DNA from: Labyrinthula sp. Ha | Taxonomy: Eukaryota > Sar > Bigyra > Labyrinthulida > Labyrinthulaceae | Direction of reading: 5' to 3' | Length of the DNA stretch: 64,000 nt | Assembly: GCA_015227615.1 (NCBI GenBank) | Contig: JAALGZ010000018.1 | Coordinates: 310,001 to 374,000 of the forward strand | Shown: in pieces, positions 1 through 11,977 of the stretch | Position numbering within the stretch: the first letter of the stretch is position 1 | Layout of the letters: each line of letters begins with the position of its first letter | Notes under the pieces: model-generated | Database searches by the model: none | What the model saw: the letters and a program-made list of their open reading frames with translations, nothing else | What the model was told of the DNA's origin: nothing | Program-made: the position numbers and the translations under genes

Positions 1-2839
1 AATCGCTTCACTTTAATACGGGAACAAAGCGGCTATTTTAAAAAATATAGAACATCTTTAAGGATATCTAGGATACAGGATGGTTACTAGATAATTACCC
101 ATCAAGCTCTTCCTTATGCTTTTATTTTTGGTTTCTTCAATTTTTTACAACGTATTAGTTTCAATAGTGATAAATAAACATAGCTGCTGATAAGAGTTAT
201 AGTTTTGCAATAAAGTTAATAGTAGCAATTTTCTTTTCCAGGCATATTTAATATTATTGCCGGGATGCTAAGCTCAAAATTACTATATAAGCGGAATAAG
301 GCTGCTGCACAGAATGCAATGTATATTAACCGAGTTTAATACGACATATGCATAACGTTATGGAAAGTTGGTTGATACTTCTAAGATTTTGTAATGAATC
401 TTCCAATAGGCACAATTAATGTGAGAATTTCACAATATGGGAACATAAACATATTACCAAGTTAGACATTATACAGGATGAAATGTTAATGAGTTCTCAT
501 ACAAATTGATTCAAGAAGAGCGTTACTAATAGAAGTTGGCAGCAACCAAAACAGAAGAAAATGACAAAAAAGTTAAGGAAAACGCCTTAGAACCATCATC
601 GATTATTAAGAGATATGCTTCTGCTAATTCAGTAAGCCTATTTATTTAAAAACGCAAGAGATTTATCTAATTCTAATACCCAGCAACTTTGGTCTTGAAA
701 AAATTTCAAAGCCAAATATATCCACTAAATATTTGAATAAGGGGACACAAAAGGAATAAACCACTAAAAATTACCTTTATCGCTTTTATCATCTGGTTAA
801 TTTAAGTTTAAATTCTTTTAACTTCACAATAATATATAGGAACTTTAGAAACTATTGACAATAAAAAACCTTAGCAATTAGAATGATCCATGCTGCACTG
901 AGTTTATTCAATTTAATAAAAATTTACTATTTGAAGAATAGATATATTTAGTAAGAGTTAATAGGAAATAATTTGATTAGATTTTAAATAGTTTGGGTTT
1001 TTAATGTTCTTGGTCTTGCAAGCTTGAAGAAGGAGCCTCATATCAACACTTACCACAGTAAGAACGGTATTTCTTCTATACCCTTTAATATTTAGAACCA
1101 AATAAAGTTTGAAAGCACTGTTATTTTTTATAGAAAAATACTTATTTCTTATTTTTACAATATTTTGCGCACTCTAACGCCCTTATTATAAAATTGTTGA
1201 TAATGCGCGAATACAAATCCTTAATTCTTGGACACTCGTCTCCCATTTCTTTTAAACACCTCTTATACGGATAACTAAATCAATTCTAAATAAAATTCAA
1301 TAATTTTATTTCATTTTACGTTAAAACAAGTAATCAACGATACTCTTCTGCTTTATTTCTTCTATGCAATCTAAATTGAGAATAAAAAGTTTCAAATTGA
1401 CAAAGCTACTATCTTCCAAGTATAATAAATTGAGACAAACCAAAGGTAACTTGTCAATATTGTTTCAAATATATTTGTATTCAGATAAAATATTTTTTAT
1501 TCGACATGCTTGAACTTATCTGTGGGTCAGGTTGAAGTCTAAATGACAGAGCATCTCAATACTTCCTATGTGTCATGTGCTACTATCATCAGCTGTAATG
1601 TTATATAGATACTGACCCGAGATGCCTTCTTCGCTACAGAGTCACTACTATAAATTATTACTTTGTACTTTGTATGTTGTTGTCTGGACAGATTCCATTG
1701 CATCAACATAAAGAGATATCGGTCAGTCGTCATTGTGGTCAGTTTTTATCCATTGCATTGATCAAACCCCTTATATCCCAAAGTTAATTCGCAAATTCAA
1801 GCATGGAGATGAAGTTCTGCATCATATATTGAAATATCTCATGATAGTGATGGAAAAAGGTATCCAGATGTCCAAATAAAGATATGACCATGATATAAGA
1901 ATAAAATTTAGATGATTTCCCACAACTCCTTCTGTTTGTTGTTCTGCTCTTGTTATATTCATTCCGTCGATTCTTATATATTACAATCATAATCGATCTT
2001 TGTTTCGATGATATTCATGAGTTGACAATATTGAAGTAAGGTTTTCAAGTGCTCACGCAAAATGTTTGTATCAAGATTCAATGGTCCGCTTCTCTGTGTG
2101 ATTTTAGAGGTTGTTCTTATGTTTTACCATTGAGAGAAGGGTTGGGCCTGTATTGAATGTTCCACAGAGAGTGAGGCTTAAGTCTCCTAAGCAGCCGGGT
2201 ATGATTGTTGAGATTCCAATAGAGCAATTTAGTGTATAATAACTCCAATTGTCTTTATCATTGGTTGATGAAATGGGATTGTGAGTTATATGCCGGATAA
2301 ATTAATGCTCTTTAAGTTAATCTGCACCAGAGGATAAGATTGTTAAAAAATCCAGAGTTTTGTTTCACGAATTTGCTAAAAATCTATTTTGTGCTCGAAG
2401 AAATTCCTATTCATGCTTCATGTTACTTTTTTAAGTATCTGCAAAAAGTACAAGTCTTACCTTGCTAGCTCTTAAATGTTCTTCCGGTCATCTTTAGTTC
2501 CATCTTATGAGCCTGTGTTTAAAGAGAATCCGAGTCTGCGAAAATACTTAAATAAGGTTAGCACGATGGAACTCTTTTCCAGGTTTCAAAATTTTGCTCC
2601 ATAAATCAGTGTTGCTAATACCAGTGTCCTCATAAATTTTCTTCTGCTTATATTTTGCTATAAACTTAGCTAAGGCACCCAAACATCATGAAAAACTCGT
2701 ATATTAAGTTTACATGGGCTTAGAGCAACAAAAAATACAACAATTCCACAAACTGGGATTATTATTTTTCCTTTTAAAAAGTGTCGCAAAAAACCCAATG
2801 ATTTAACTATTACAGAGTAGCAGCTTATGCATCGATAGT
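1..2839. other. gene-free AT-rich stretch
   Basis: I see no convincing gene. Short open frames here have no ATG context or family resemblance. One 43-codon open stretch on the plus strand, about 2109-2240, reads like protein (proline, valine and lysine rich, containing VPQRVRLKSPKQPG). It is bounded upstream by a TTTTAG that could be a splice acceptor, but no matching short-intron donor was found. It may be a transposon relic or chance. Confidence 0.5.
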
Positions 2840-3810
2840 TTTCTCAAAAAAGCAGTAGGCTATTAATATATTCTACTCTTCTTAAGAGGCTTACCTACAA
2901 GTACCCATTTTTTTCTGAATAATCTGAGCACTTACTAACTAAATTATATAATATGAAGAAGTTAAGAAGTTTATATAACCTTGGTTACTGGCATTGGTTA
3001 ATAGAATGGTAGAGACTTTTTGTATGGAAAAATCCCTCGTATACTATATTGGTGCCTACCAAGTATTCTATTTTGAAACAAATTTATAATTATATATACC
3101 CCCAAGTACTTAACGAGTATTAATATTTTTAATTTTGAAAATACTACTATTAAGATCCCAGTTCACCCTTTTTATTAATTAACAAGAATATATACAATTA
3201 AACGTAAATAAACAAAAAAATATCATTCCATAGAATAGCTTGCTCTTGCTGGTCTAAAACATTTCACTTGATACAGTTTTTGCCACTTTTCCAATCTCAT
3301 TGCTCTTGTTGAGTGCAATTTAGTCGGAACTTGCTCAAAAATGTCAAATATTCGAGTCATGCAAACCCAAAAATAAGAGAGCTGCCAACTTAACTAAGTA
3401 ATATAAAGGTTTTCTTCAGTAAGTTCTAAGCATTAAATCAAGAGTTAGAAATTATAAAATAACCCTTAGGTAATTATGGAGGTTGTTTACTCAAAATTCT
3501 GTATTGCAGCAAAATGCTATTCTTCTCAACATGAATCACTAACACGCCTAAAAAATGCTCGTCTAAAGCCTAAACAAAGATAACCAATCAAAATAAAAGG
3601 CAAAATTAATTCGCTAAGGATATTTATACTTGCTTTGAATCATTTTAAATAAAATTCATGTCAAAATATTATTTTGATGGTCCCAGAAACATTGAGAAAG
3701 TATACATTTTTAGATCAAACATTGCTGAAAGGGAAATGTAAGGTAATAGGACAGCTAGAAAGTGCTATTTAGCAACATAAGCAATTGCTATAAGGATATA
3801 TGGGCTTTCT
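2840..3810 (+). repeat. ancient dispersed repeat, copy 1
   Basis: This stretch aligns by eye, with many substitutions and small gaps, to sequence flanking the copia element at about 11440-11660 and 16737-17435. Shared landmarks include TTCTGTATTG followed by AAAATGCT (3500s here, 17170s there), a TTTTCTCAAAAA block (2840s, 11450s), and GAAAAT followed by a GATCCCA/AATCCCA block (3140s, 16820s). No coding capacity is visible. The nature of the repeat is unknown; it could be an old transposon or a segmental duplication. Confidence 0.6.
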
Positions 3811-5739
3811 TCAGGAAACTAGAAGAAGTTTCATATTCGACACAGCTGTGTATATATATATATAAATATGTTTATGAGTTAGTTTGATTTTGTTTCAAAC
3901 TTGTGTTTAAATCACTGGTAGCTGAGCTTACATTGAAATGTAACAGTATGGAATCAGATCCTAACGATATGTACAATATTTTTACAGTAATATATAAAAA
4001 AAGTTAATTATAAAGTTGTTAAAATTTCTTGTTTAACAAACCACTGTGAGTGTGTAACAAATTTATAAATTAATGCTTGTTTTTAGGTTTACACATAATT
4101 TCATAGCCAGGGCTTGATTTAAGTCGGTATGCAGTTGACTCTAATAAGAAAAACATGAAATGCATCTTAGTTTCATAAACTCAAAATGTGTTTTTTTCTG
4201 GTGCATTTAAGTCAAGTAAGTACCCCCTCTAACTTTAAGCAAGAAATGGTTGCCATTGTGTTCAATAACCCGTTACACTGTTTCTACTTGTATTTCACTT
4301 CTCGCATAAGGAGTGTAATTTGTCTTTAAAGGCATTGCTTTTTGTTTGGACTTTAAGTAGGGGCATATGTAAAGTTTGGTAGAATGACGAGAAACATGTG
4401 TCATAACGTTATATCAGGGGTTCTAACGGAAGAGTGTTGCCAAAAGTATACTCAAATCTTCCACCGTTGATTATTGCTAAAAAGCTCTTAACGATGATGG
4501 ACGCTATTTACCATTGGTTTTCTACCGATACCGAGTCTGGTATTTAGTAGCATCGTCATTAGGTGAGTTTAAGTACGTCATAGTAAGAAAATTCACGAGT
4601 TTCGTGAATGTATGGATTATGCTGAAGAAAAAGGCCAATGGAAATAGATTCCTTTAAAGAATAGACTAGAATTCCACTTAGGCATTTTTAACGAGGAGAA
4701 TATTTTGCTAAATCCTTCTGGAGAAGGTTTATGTTTATTTATCTCTTTAAAGGTATCAACTGCCACCCAGACACTCGAACCGGGCATGATAGAACAAGCA
4801 AAGGCCAGAAAGCAACTTTCCAAGCAACTGGAAACATGTTGTTAACATATAATAAAAGGCTGATGGTGCTGGTACCTAGCCACGTTTAGTGTATACGACC
4901 TAAATTCATAATCATTCAATACTTATAGCTCAACTAGAAAATAAGAATCTAATTCTTATGACTTCAGCGTCGTGTGACTTGTAAATTTGAAGCCAAACGT
5001 GGGTCTTGACTACAACAACCCCGTTTTCAAACTCACAGCAATCACTTATACAACAAGATCTGATAAACAATTTGCTAGGGGCAATAATCGTTAAGCATTT
5101 GTCTTTGAAGGCTCGATTCCCTAATACACACAACATTTTTTTTTCTTTTCTTCAGTGGGAACTTTTGCCTACAAATAAGAAAAACTTTAAGTTTAAAAGA
5201 ATATTGGCAAGAATAGGGTTGACCAACTTAATTAGGTAATATGTTGTCGAAAAGGAAAAATTTTCTATCTTAGAACTAAGTGAAACTAATTGATATTATC
5301 ATAATAAAAAATGTTTACCCCTCAGTCTAAAGGTGTACACTAAGAATATAAAGTAGAATTTACTTCTACAGCAAAAGTTTTCCATACTTATAAGAAACTT
5401 TGACCATAACTTCTTGATGGCTCAAACTTCTTTAGGTTGGACTAATTGGATCTAATTTTAAGGGTAGAACCTCTTCTGTTAATATTGTTATTGGATACTT
5501 GAAAGATTACAGTAATTATCTTACCGTTACGTTCATGGTCTGTTGATACAGGACATAACTATATGGGTAACCATGTCGGTTATTTAGAGTGAACTTCTGA
5601 CCGTATGTGAGAAACGATACTGCATTACTGTGTACTGCGCACATCTTAGTTACTTCCTTTTATATAAGAAAACCGACTGCATTAGGAGACTACTACTTTT
5701 TTACCAAATATACAATCATTAAATATCTCAACTTCATCA
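3811..5739. other. gene-free AT-rich stretch
   Basis: Nothing here is supported as a gene. The open frames between 4617 and 5239 are short, lie on both strands in overlapping positions, and resemble no family I know. Confidence 0.5.
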
Positions 5740-6860
5740 ATGTTGGACAAACCCGAAATGTCAATATTAGCTAATAAAGATTTGAACATCACCTCGATGG
5801 CTGTGTTTAGAAAATTTGTTGTCCACGACAACAATGGCGTACACATATGATATCTATAACTTCTAGACCCTAGTCAAAGAAAGTATTCTATCAAGAGAAT
5901 GCTTTGAGTTGTGGATTCAAACAAGAAAACGCAGCGTTAAACACCCGAAAGATTCTTTTCGAAGAGTTATTACAGCACACAGTATGTTTATATCAATTCA
6001 CTTAATTATAGTAAGAGGAGCAGATGATAGAACTCCTTTCTGTGAACAAGTTGAAAAAAGTCTTTTAAAAAAGTTGAGAATGGTTGATCACAGTGGAGAT
6101 CTCATTGACCATTTTTCTCTCTTAGCTGGGGTTGATACATCTACACAGATGAAAAACAAAATTCGGATGAAGCTTTATCAAGTTCCATATGGATTTCATG
6201 AAAGAGTTCGATTTAGGACCGGAGTTTCGGTATATATTTTATCTGCGTTCATTTTTCTAGAATTTTCGAGAAGCTTCTGTTCCGAAAAATATGCTGGAGG
6301 AGAAAATTGAGTCAAAAATTAGTAGAATCTTGAACATGACAGAAGCAGGCATGAAACATTGTTTATCACATTTGAAGAGAAAAAATTTATCTATATCTCT
6401 TGCAGCTTTAGTTTACTTATTGGAATGTACTTCATTTTCTTCAGTATATTTCTCTAAAGATTATATTTTACCAAGTATTGATGAACAAAAGTTTAGAACA
6501 GATCGTATTTCTTTCGTTTTGCTTCATTTTTTAGTACCCATTTGCAAGTTTATTGCTAATAGAGTAACTCTGGAAGTATCTCATATGGATGAAAATTTTA
6601 TTAGAATGTTTTCTACTCGTACAGTTGCTCCTTTATTGACACCAAGTATATGTGAATTTTTTAATTGTGTTCGTTTGACAAAACGGGTTTTAGAGGAAAA
6701 TGGACATCTTTGGCTTAGATCTACTGTTGATCTAAATAATAAAATTTTCCCTTGTAAAATTTTTGTTATAGCTTTGGTTGGAAATATTGATGAAGTGAGT
6801 ATGCAAGTTGAGACAGACAGAGAGATATCAAAATCAGAGTTACCACACATGTTTTTATAA
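5740..6860 (+). CDS. four-exon gene, tentative divergent RhoGAP-like protein
   Basis: Exons 5740-5838, 5867-5981, 6012-6229 and 6261-6860 join into one 343-residue frame that starts at an ATG and ends in TAA. The three introns are 28, 30 and 31 nt and all have GTAY...TAG ends. The first and third are needed to keep the frame open. The middle one is in frame and inferred from its GTATGT donor and ATAG acceptor. I do not recognise the family with confidence. Residues about 79-125 (TPFCEQVEKSLLKKL, then HFSLLAG) resemble the start of a RhoGAP domain, where the usual arginine finger sits in GIFRxSG. Residues about 228-273 (MDENF...APLLTP) resemble its later helix. If this is right, the finger arginine is replaced and the protein may be a non-catalytic Rho-family binder. 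There is no signal peptide or clear membrane segment. The start could lie further upstream. Expression is not shown by the sequence, but three coordinated splice sites argue for a real gene. Confidence 0.6.
5839..5866 (+). other. 28-nt spliceosomal intron (inferred)
   Basis: It begins GTACAC and ends TTCTAG. Exon 1 is exactly 33 codons, so the intron is in phase 0. The intron contains an in-frame TGA. Removing it joins an ATG-led reading frame to a frame that is open from 5867 onward but has no ATG of its own. Confidence 0.7.
5982..6011 (+). other. 30-nt in-frame intron (inferred)
   Basis: It begins GTATGT and ends ATTATAG. Its length is a multiple of three with no stop, so the frame stays open either way. 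The call rests on the donor and acceptor, which match the neighbouring introns, and on the hydrophobic ten-residue insertion it would otherwise encode. Confidence 0.5.
6230..6260 (+). other. 31-nt spliceosomal intron (inferred)
   Basis: It begins GTATAT and ends with a pyrimidine run and CTAG. Removing 31 nt changes the frame and joins the frame ending at 6310 to the frame that runs to 6860. The phase is exactly right. Confidence 0.75.
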
Positions 6861-9157
6861 ATGTCTTTTTTGGCTAATCTGTATTTGAGGAAGGTGAAAA
6901 CTATTACAAGGTTTTTATGAAACTATGAGACTTAGACTTGTAGGTTGAACATCATCCTATATCTTTTGTTCTCAATGCTATAGCAATGAGTTTTCTTATG
7001 AGAATCATGCTCTTGTTACAGAAAACTGTTGGTAAACAATAAAAAAAGATACGGGAATGTTAGCTATTGTACTTCGAACAATTGAGACAATTCCACATGA
7101 AATAGATCAAGCGAAGATATTAAGTTTTTGACTTAAATTTGGAAGACGAATTACAAATGTTTTCGTGAGAAGTTGCGTTAACTTAGCCTATATATATCAA
7201 GTACATGTACTAGGACAGGAAGAATTTCATTTGAACTAAGAAAACTGATTTCCTAATCTTTGTTGTTTTAGTTTCCTGGCATTTTAGAAAAACCTGCCTG
7301 TCTTAGTAATATAGTTCTTTGTGGTAGGGAGAGCAATAAAGTTTCTTGTATTGCGGGTGATCAGATGGTTTTTTTAGTGTGCATTTCCCGATACTATTAT
7401 TTTGTTTTGCATCAGTTGTCAACCTGTGGAATTTATCCATTAGTTGGTGTTGCAATTATTTTATTTTGAGTTTTATGGTAGTTATATTTATTTTGTGTAC
7501 AGCTTATTCAGACCAAACTAATCGTTGATATTCTAAAGTTTTATTGTGAAATTCAACTTGTAATGTTCGACTACTTAAATACCTAAAGTGTAAGAGAAAA
7601 AACATGGAGTACAGATTTCATTTTCTTAGTGTCGAGGTTGAGATAAATAGCTTTCAGATTAGTACATGCTATTTAAGTTAGACATCAGATGCTAGCAACA
7701 TATTTTCGTTTATATGAACTATACGTAGTCAGACGTGAGAGCTTTGCAATTGTTTCATGTCTAGAATAGATATGGGCACCAAAAAAACAAGTGGATTCCT
7801 CTTTACAATCTTTTAACTTAATCGCAGAGCAATATTAATTTTGTAATTTCATCATGATTTATGAACAAACGCATATTATTTGCTACAAAAATGGTTTTGA
7901 GGAGGTTGCTAAATAAGGTAGAGGGAATCAGAAAACAAAATTAGCGTAGAAGGTAAATGTTACATTCAGATATGTACTGAATTCAGGTAATTCAATAGTT
8001 GGTATTGATTTTATGTTTATTGTCACTATGGTTAGTTAAACATAGAAACTGTCTTAAAGAGTATATACTTTTCCTTTAAGGAACATAATTTATATATATC
8101 GGTATATTTATTGTCTGAAGGGTTTGTATTAGCTCATTAAGGGAGAATATAACAGCTTAAAAATAATAAAACGGACTTTCAACCTTATTCAGAAAAGCAG
8201 TATTACACTAAAACTTCAGTTATTATGGCATCTGTTCAAATCAAAGATTGACAGTTTTTACAAAACAGCGACCGACAAGTACAATTTATGTCACTAGTAA
8301 CTTGGCTACTCTAGACTGGTTAACAATGGATAGAATGAGCTCCCAAAGGCAAGTAAAACCTTTAAATCTTTTACTTCAACAAGGAAGATCTTAAAGCTAG
8401 CGCTCATTCTACTTTGGCGTAAAAATAAACATATCTCATGGGAGAAAACTGGACTCCTTTAGTTGTGATCAAAAATTGACAAAACGGGGTGTTGGATAAG
8501 CTCTTGGTTCTTTAGGAACTAGGTGAAAGACATGAGTGATGACATCAAGATGTGGTTATTAGAGTAAAGAAAATTTCAATGAATCCATGATTTCATTAGC
8601 ACAATTGTTGGTGCACGCATGTAACCCATTGTGTTGTACCTCGAACAGAGACTGATTTGGATATAAATTTCTTAATCAAGTTTCAAAAGTACAAAATAAA
8701 TTTAATCTGCCTTCTAAATGTATCGAATCTAGTTAGAATCGTTATTATGTTAGCTTGAGAGCTTTTATTCAATGACTGCCATGATTTTTTAGACACAAGG
8801 TTGGGTTACCTAAAAACTTATAAGTTGAGGTCAGAGGTCTAGCTAGTTAAAAACCTTGATAACTAATTTAATCTTTATGCGAATATTATCATTTTCAACA
8901 ACCTAATATTTTTGATGCTTATCAAATATCAATAATTATTGCGACATGAACTAAAATTAATTTCAATATAATACACTTTTGTTTAAAGAAACATTCCTAT
9001 ATTGTGCTGCAGCTTGTTAACTTCACTCATCTCGGGCAAAATCTACAATAAATTTTAAAATAACGCTGTATGAACCCAAGTCTTACTCCAACCTCTTCTA
9101 AGATCTGCAAAAAAACATGAAAATTGATATGGGCAATGCTGGTGAAATTTTGGTTAA
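6861..9157. other. gene-free AT-rich stretch
   Basis: No open frame of interest was seen on either strand. The stretch holds the 3' flank of the four-exon gene and otherwise featureless AT-rich DNA. Confidence 0.5.
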
Positions 9158-10125
9158 TATTTTACTAATAAATCAACCCAATCAATTTTACTTTTTACCG
9201 AAAACGCTGAAAATAGACAAAACTTTGAGGAAGAACTAACGTTCTTACTATACTTAAATTATTATCAGCTAGCTATAGCAATATCTATTTTGCCATTGAT
9301 GCATTCATTATTGGAAAAAGATCAATACAATTTTATTGAACAAGATGCTACTCTGAAAAGAATAACATGTATATTAATAAGTCTATTCGTGGCAACTACC
9401 ACCCTTATAGCCTGGGAAGAGGATAATCACTTATCTAGATCTTTCTTCTCTACCTGACAAGAAAGAGGGATCTGCTTCTGAGAATACCATTCGAAGTACA
9501 ATGTAGTCTTCGATTAACATATTTAGATGAATAAAATCTTGGTTCCACTGAGTATTGACCCACAAGGCATAATATTAAAGCTTGGGCTGCCCTAAGATAG
9601 CCCTATTAAATACTGGGCCCAGGATCTGAAAAAGGTTATAGAGTCCATAATGAAGTACTATATCAAGACTTTCAAGGAAGAAATAAGTGGAACCAAGAGT
9701 CAGTGATGTATGTTTGTAGTTTGGTTTTACGCTGTATCATTGCTTGCAGAGAGTTAAAAAAAGGTCAAAAACAGAAAAGAGAACAAGAAACATTAACAAA
9801 TGGCTGGTCTCATGCGTGGAAACCGGACTAACATCCAGATAGCCAACCAGAGAATAATTCAGAAAAAATAGACTCAATCAAATAAGCAGAGTAGAAGTAA
9901 AAAAGTAGCCCAGAATTTAAGCAGAATTTTTTAGATTTATTGAGCGATCTAACGTTTAAAGAATTTAAGAAAGAAATACAGAAGCTTTGGAACATATTTT
10001 TACATATCTTTGATTCATACCCTTTATACAATTCTAGTAAGTATAAAAGGAGGAGAATCCTATTATCTATAATGGGAAAGTGTCTTTTGCTATTAGATAC
10101 CGTAATTAATAGGATATATCAATGA
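9158..10125 (+). pseudogene. decayed coding-like sequence, family unknown
   Basis: Several broken plus-strand frames read like protein. One is open at 9158-9457, without an early ATG, and holds hydrophobic stretches (LAIAISILPLMHSLLE and CILISLFVATTTLIAW). A second near 9550-9720 is broken once by TAA and contains KYWAQDLKKVIE. A third spans about 9750-10125, with FKEFKKEIQKLWN near its end. They lie in sequence and in the same direction, as in an old, mutated gene or retroelement. I cannot name a family, and no set of short introns joins them cleanly. Chance open frames in AT-poor patches are the alternative. Confidence 0.3.
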
Positions 10126-11439
10126 CTACGTAATAATTGCTTTGATTCTGCTTATTAATAACAGAGTTAGAGTTTTTATTAATATCAAAGGATTCTGAAA
10201 TTTGGCTGATTATCAATTATAAATTTAAATTATCTCGTCAATATTAATTAATATCCATAAGAAGAATATATGCAAACATTTGTTGGTAACTTATCAATTA
10301 ATCAAATGCAATTACTGAATGTTACATACACATAAACCACATAAAACTGTAAGATATATTACCAAGGTAGTGAATAGATTATCCAGGATTGACATTGTAG
10401 TAGAATTTTGACATATTTTTACAGACTTAAAGAATATATCCCAGTTTTTTTTGCATGGTTAGTTTCGTGTGCTTTCTTCCTCATTGGTATTATAAGTCAC
10501 TCCCAGAGTGTTATGTAAATCTGGGTTATCTAAATTGCGATAATCAGTACCCGATTGCATGTAACTGGTTATTTTTTTTTCAGGGAAACATTGCTTTTGA
10601 AAACATTATATTATAGATTCTGTTATATATCTCTCTTATCGCTAAGTCTGTGTTAGATAACCCAACATAGAATGTTCAATAGAAGTTTCTATTTTTTAAT
10701 AGCGGATGTAATTCAATTGGGCCTTTCGAGAACTGAAAATTATGTAGAGCAAGTTCTTGAATTCAGATACATCAAAAAATTGTTAATCTTATTTTTATAT
10801 TAAATTTTCAAAGTGAAAAATTAATATCCTTTTAGTAATAATAAGTAAAGATACTATGAATAAAGTCTACTTTGGAATATGCCTTTTATTTTTCCTGTTG
10901 ATCAATCCTTAGGCGTAATGTACATATTAAATTTTCATTGAAGCTCGGTTAAGTCCAAAAATTTGCTGTGTCTCTTTCCAAATTAGGTTCAATTTTAATG
11001 CATTGATCAATGAAACATACTCAGGACACTCCTTAAATGAGAATGAACTAGCTCCTTTTTCTTTGAACTTCGGGACCGCGTCTTATTATTTTTTTTATTG
11101 CTTTCTGGCTATTCTATACTTGGTTAGAGTGATTCAAGTTTTGAAGTTACTTTTCTCTGCATATTGTAAGTTTTTAGAAACCTAAGGTAATAACTGAGTA
11201 CTGTTCTAAGTGTCTGTAAATTCATATATAAAATTTTGCATTTCTAACATTAAAACGTAGCTGACGTCCCCAAGAGCATAGAAAATCTGTCATTTCAAGT
11301 TTTTTTGTGCTTGAAATTAAGGAAAAGTAATAATAATCCCATAAATTTTAAGCAGTATTTATCGAATGAAAATTAAGAGTTTCAAAAATCCAGTATACTT
11401 GTAACAGTCGCTACTACGTGGTATTGACCCCGGTACCGA
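10126..11439. other. gene-free AT-rich stretch
   Basis: No gene is supported. A 60-codon frame at 11003-11185 has no recognisable features apart from a hydrophobic run and is probably chance. Confidence 0.5.
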
Positions 11440-11660
11440 CAATTTTCTCAAAAATATAAAAAAAATCGTCATATGATCTAAAGCATATAAGGAAGTATGC
11501 TGTAAATATCCACAATTTTGATAACCGAATTTACCACTTACTAGCCAAAACTTAGATGATGAGGAAAGTATGCAGTTTAAAGAGTCATGGTAACTGATAT
11601 TGGCTCAAATAATTCTGAAGACTTCCTGGGTTAAAATATCTCTCAGATACTATATTAATT
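11440..11660 (+). repeat. ancient dispersed repeat, copy 2, left part
   Basis: This aligns by eye to about 2840-3030. Its continuation lies on the far side of the copia element (from 16737). The element therefore split this repeat when it inserted. Confidence 0.5.
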
Positions 11661-11665
11661 ACGGT
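11661..11665 (+). repeat. target site duplication ACGGT, left
   Basis: ACGGT directly precedes the left LTR and recurs directly after the right LTR at 16732-16736. A 5 bp duplication is usual for Ty1/copia integration. Confidence 0.9.
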
Positions 11666-11965
11666 AGTCAGACACTAAGCAGTCGAGTGTACGACTCTCT
11701 CCATACTGACTGTTTACACTTTACATAGTTATAATACAATATTACATTACCCCACAATTGGTGCAACTTTACATAGTACATCTTTACTAATACATAAGCA
11801 CCGGAAACAACACATCGTAAAATCTCAATATCTCAACAAATACTCGGAGTTAGGAAACGTTACTTATATCATTTTAAAGCTCTTTTCAAGCTATTTCAGT
11901 TTATTTAATTTAATATACGTACCCTCATACACATATAGACGATACGGACAATTACTTGTCTAACT
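11666..11965 (+). repeat. left LTR of copia element
   Basis: It starts AGTCAGACAC and ends TTGTCTAACT. Over its first ~220 bp it matches the minus-strand solo LTR at 20768-21067 better than it matches its own right partner. Over its last 25 bp it is identical to the right LTR. Confidence 0.95.
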
Positions 11966-11977
11966 TGGTTGCGATGG
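11966..11977 (+). other. probable primer binding site
   Basis: TGGTTGCGATGG follows the LTR directly. TGG pairs with the CCA end of a tRNA, and the remainder should match a tRNA acceptor arm. The gag-pol start ATG (11974) lies inside this site. I cannot identify the primer tRNA without the host tRNA set. Confidence 0.6.
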
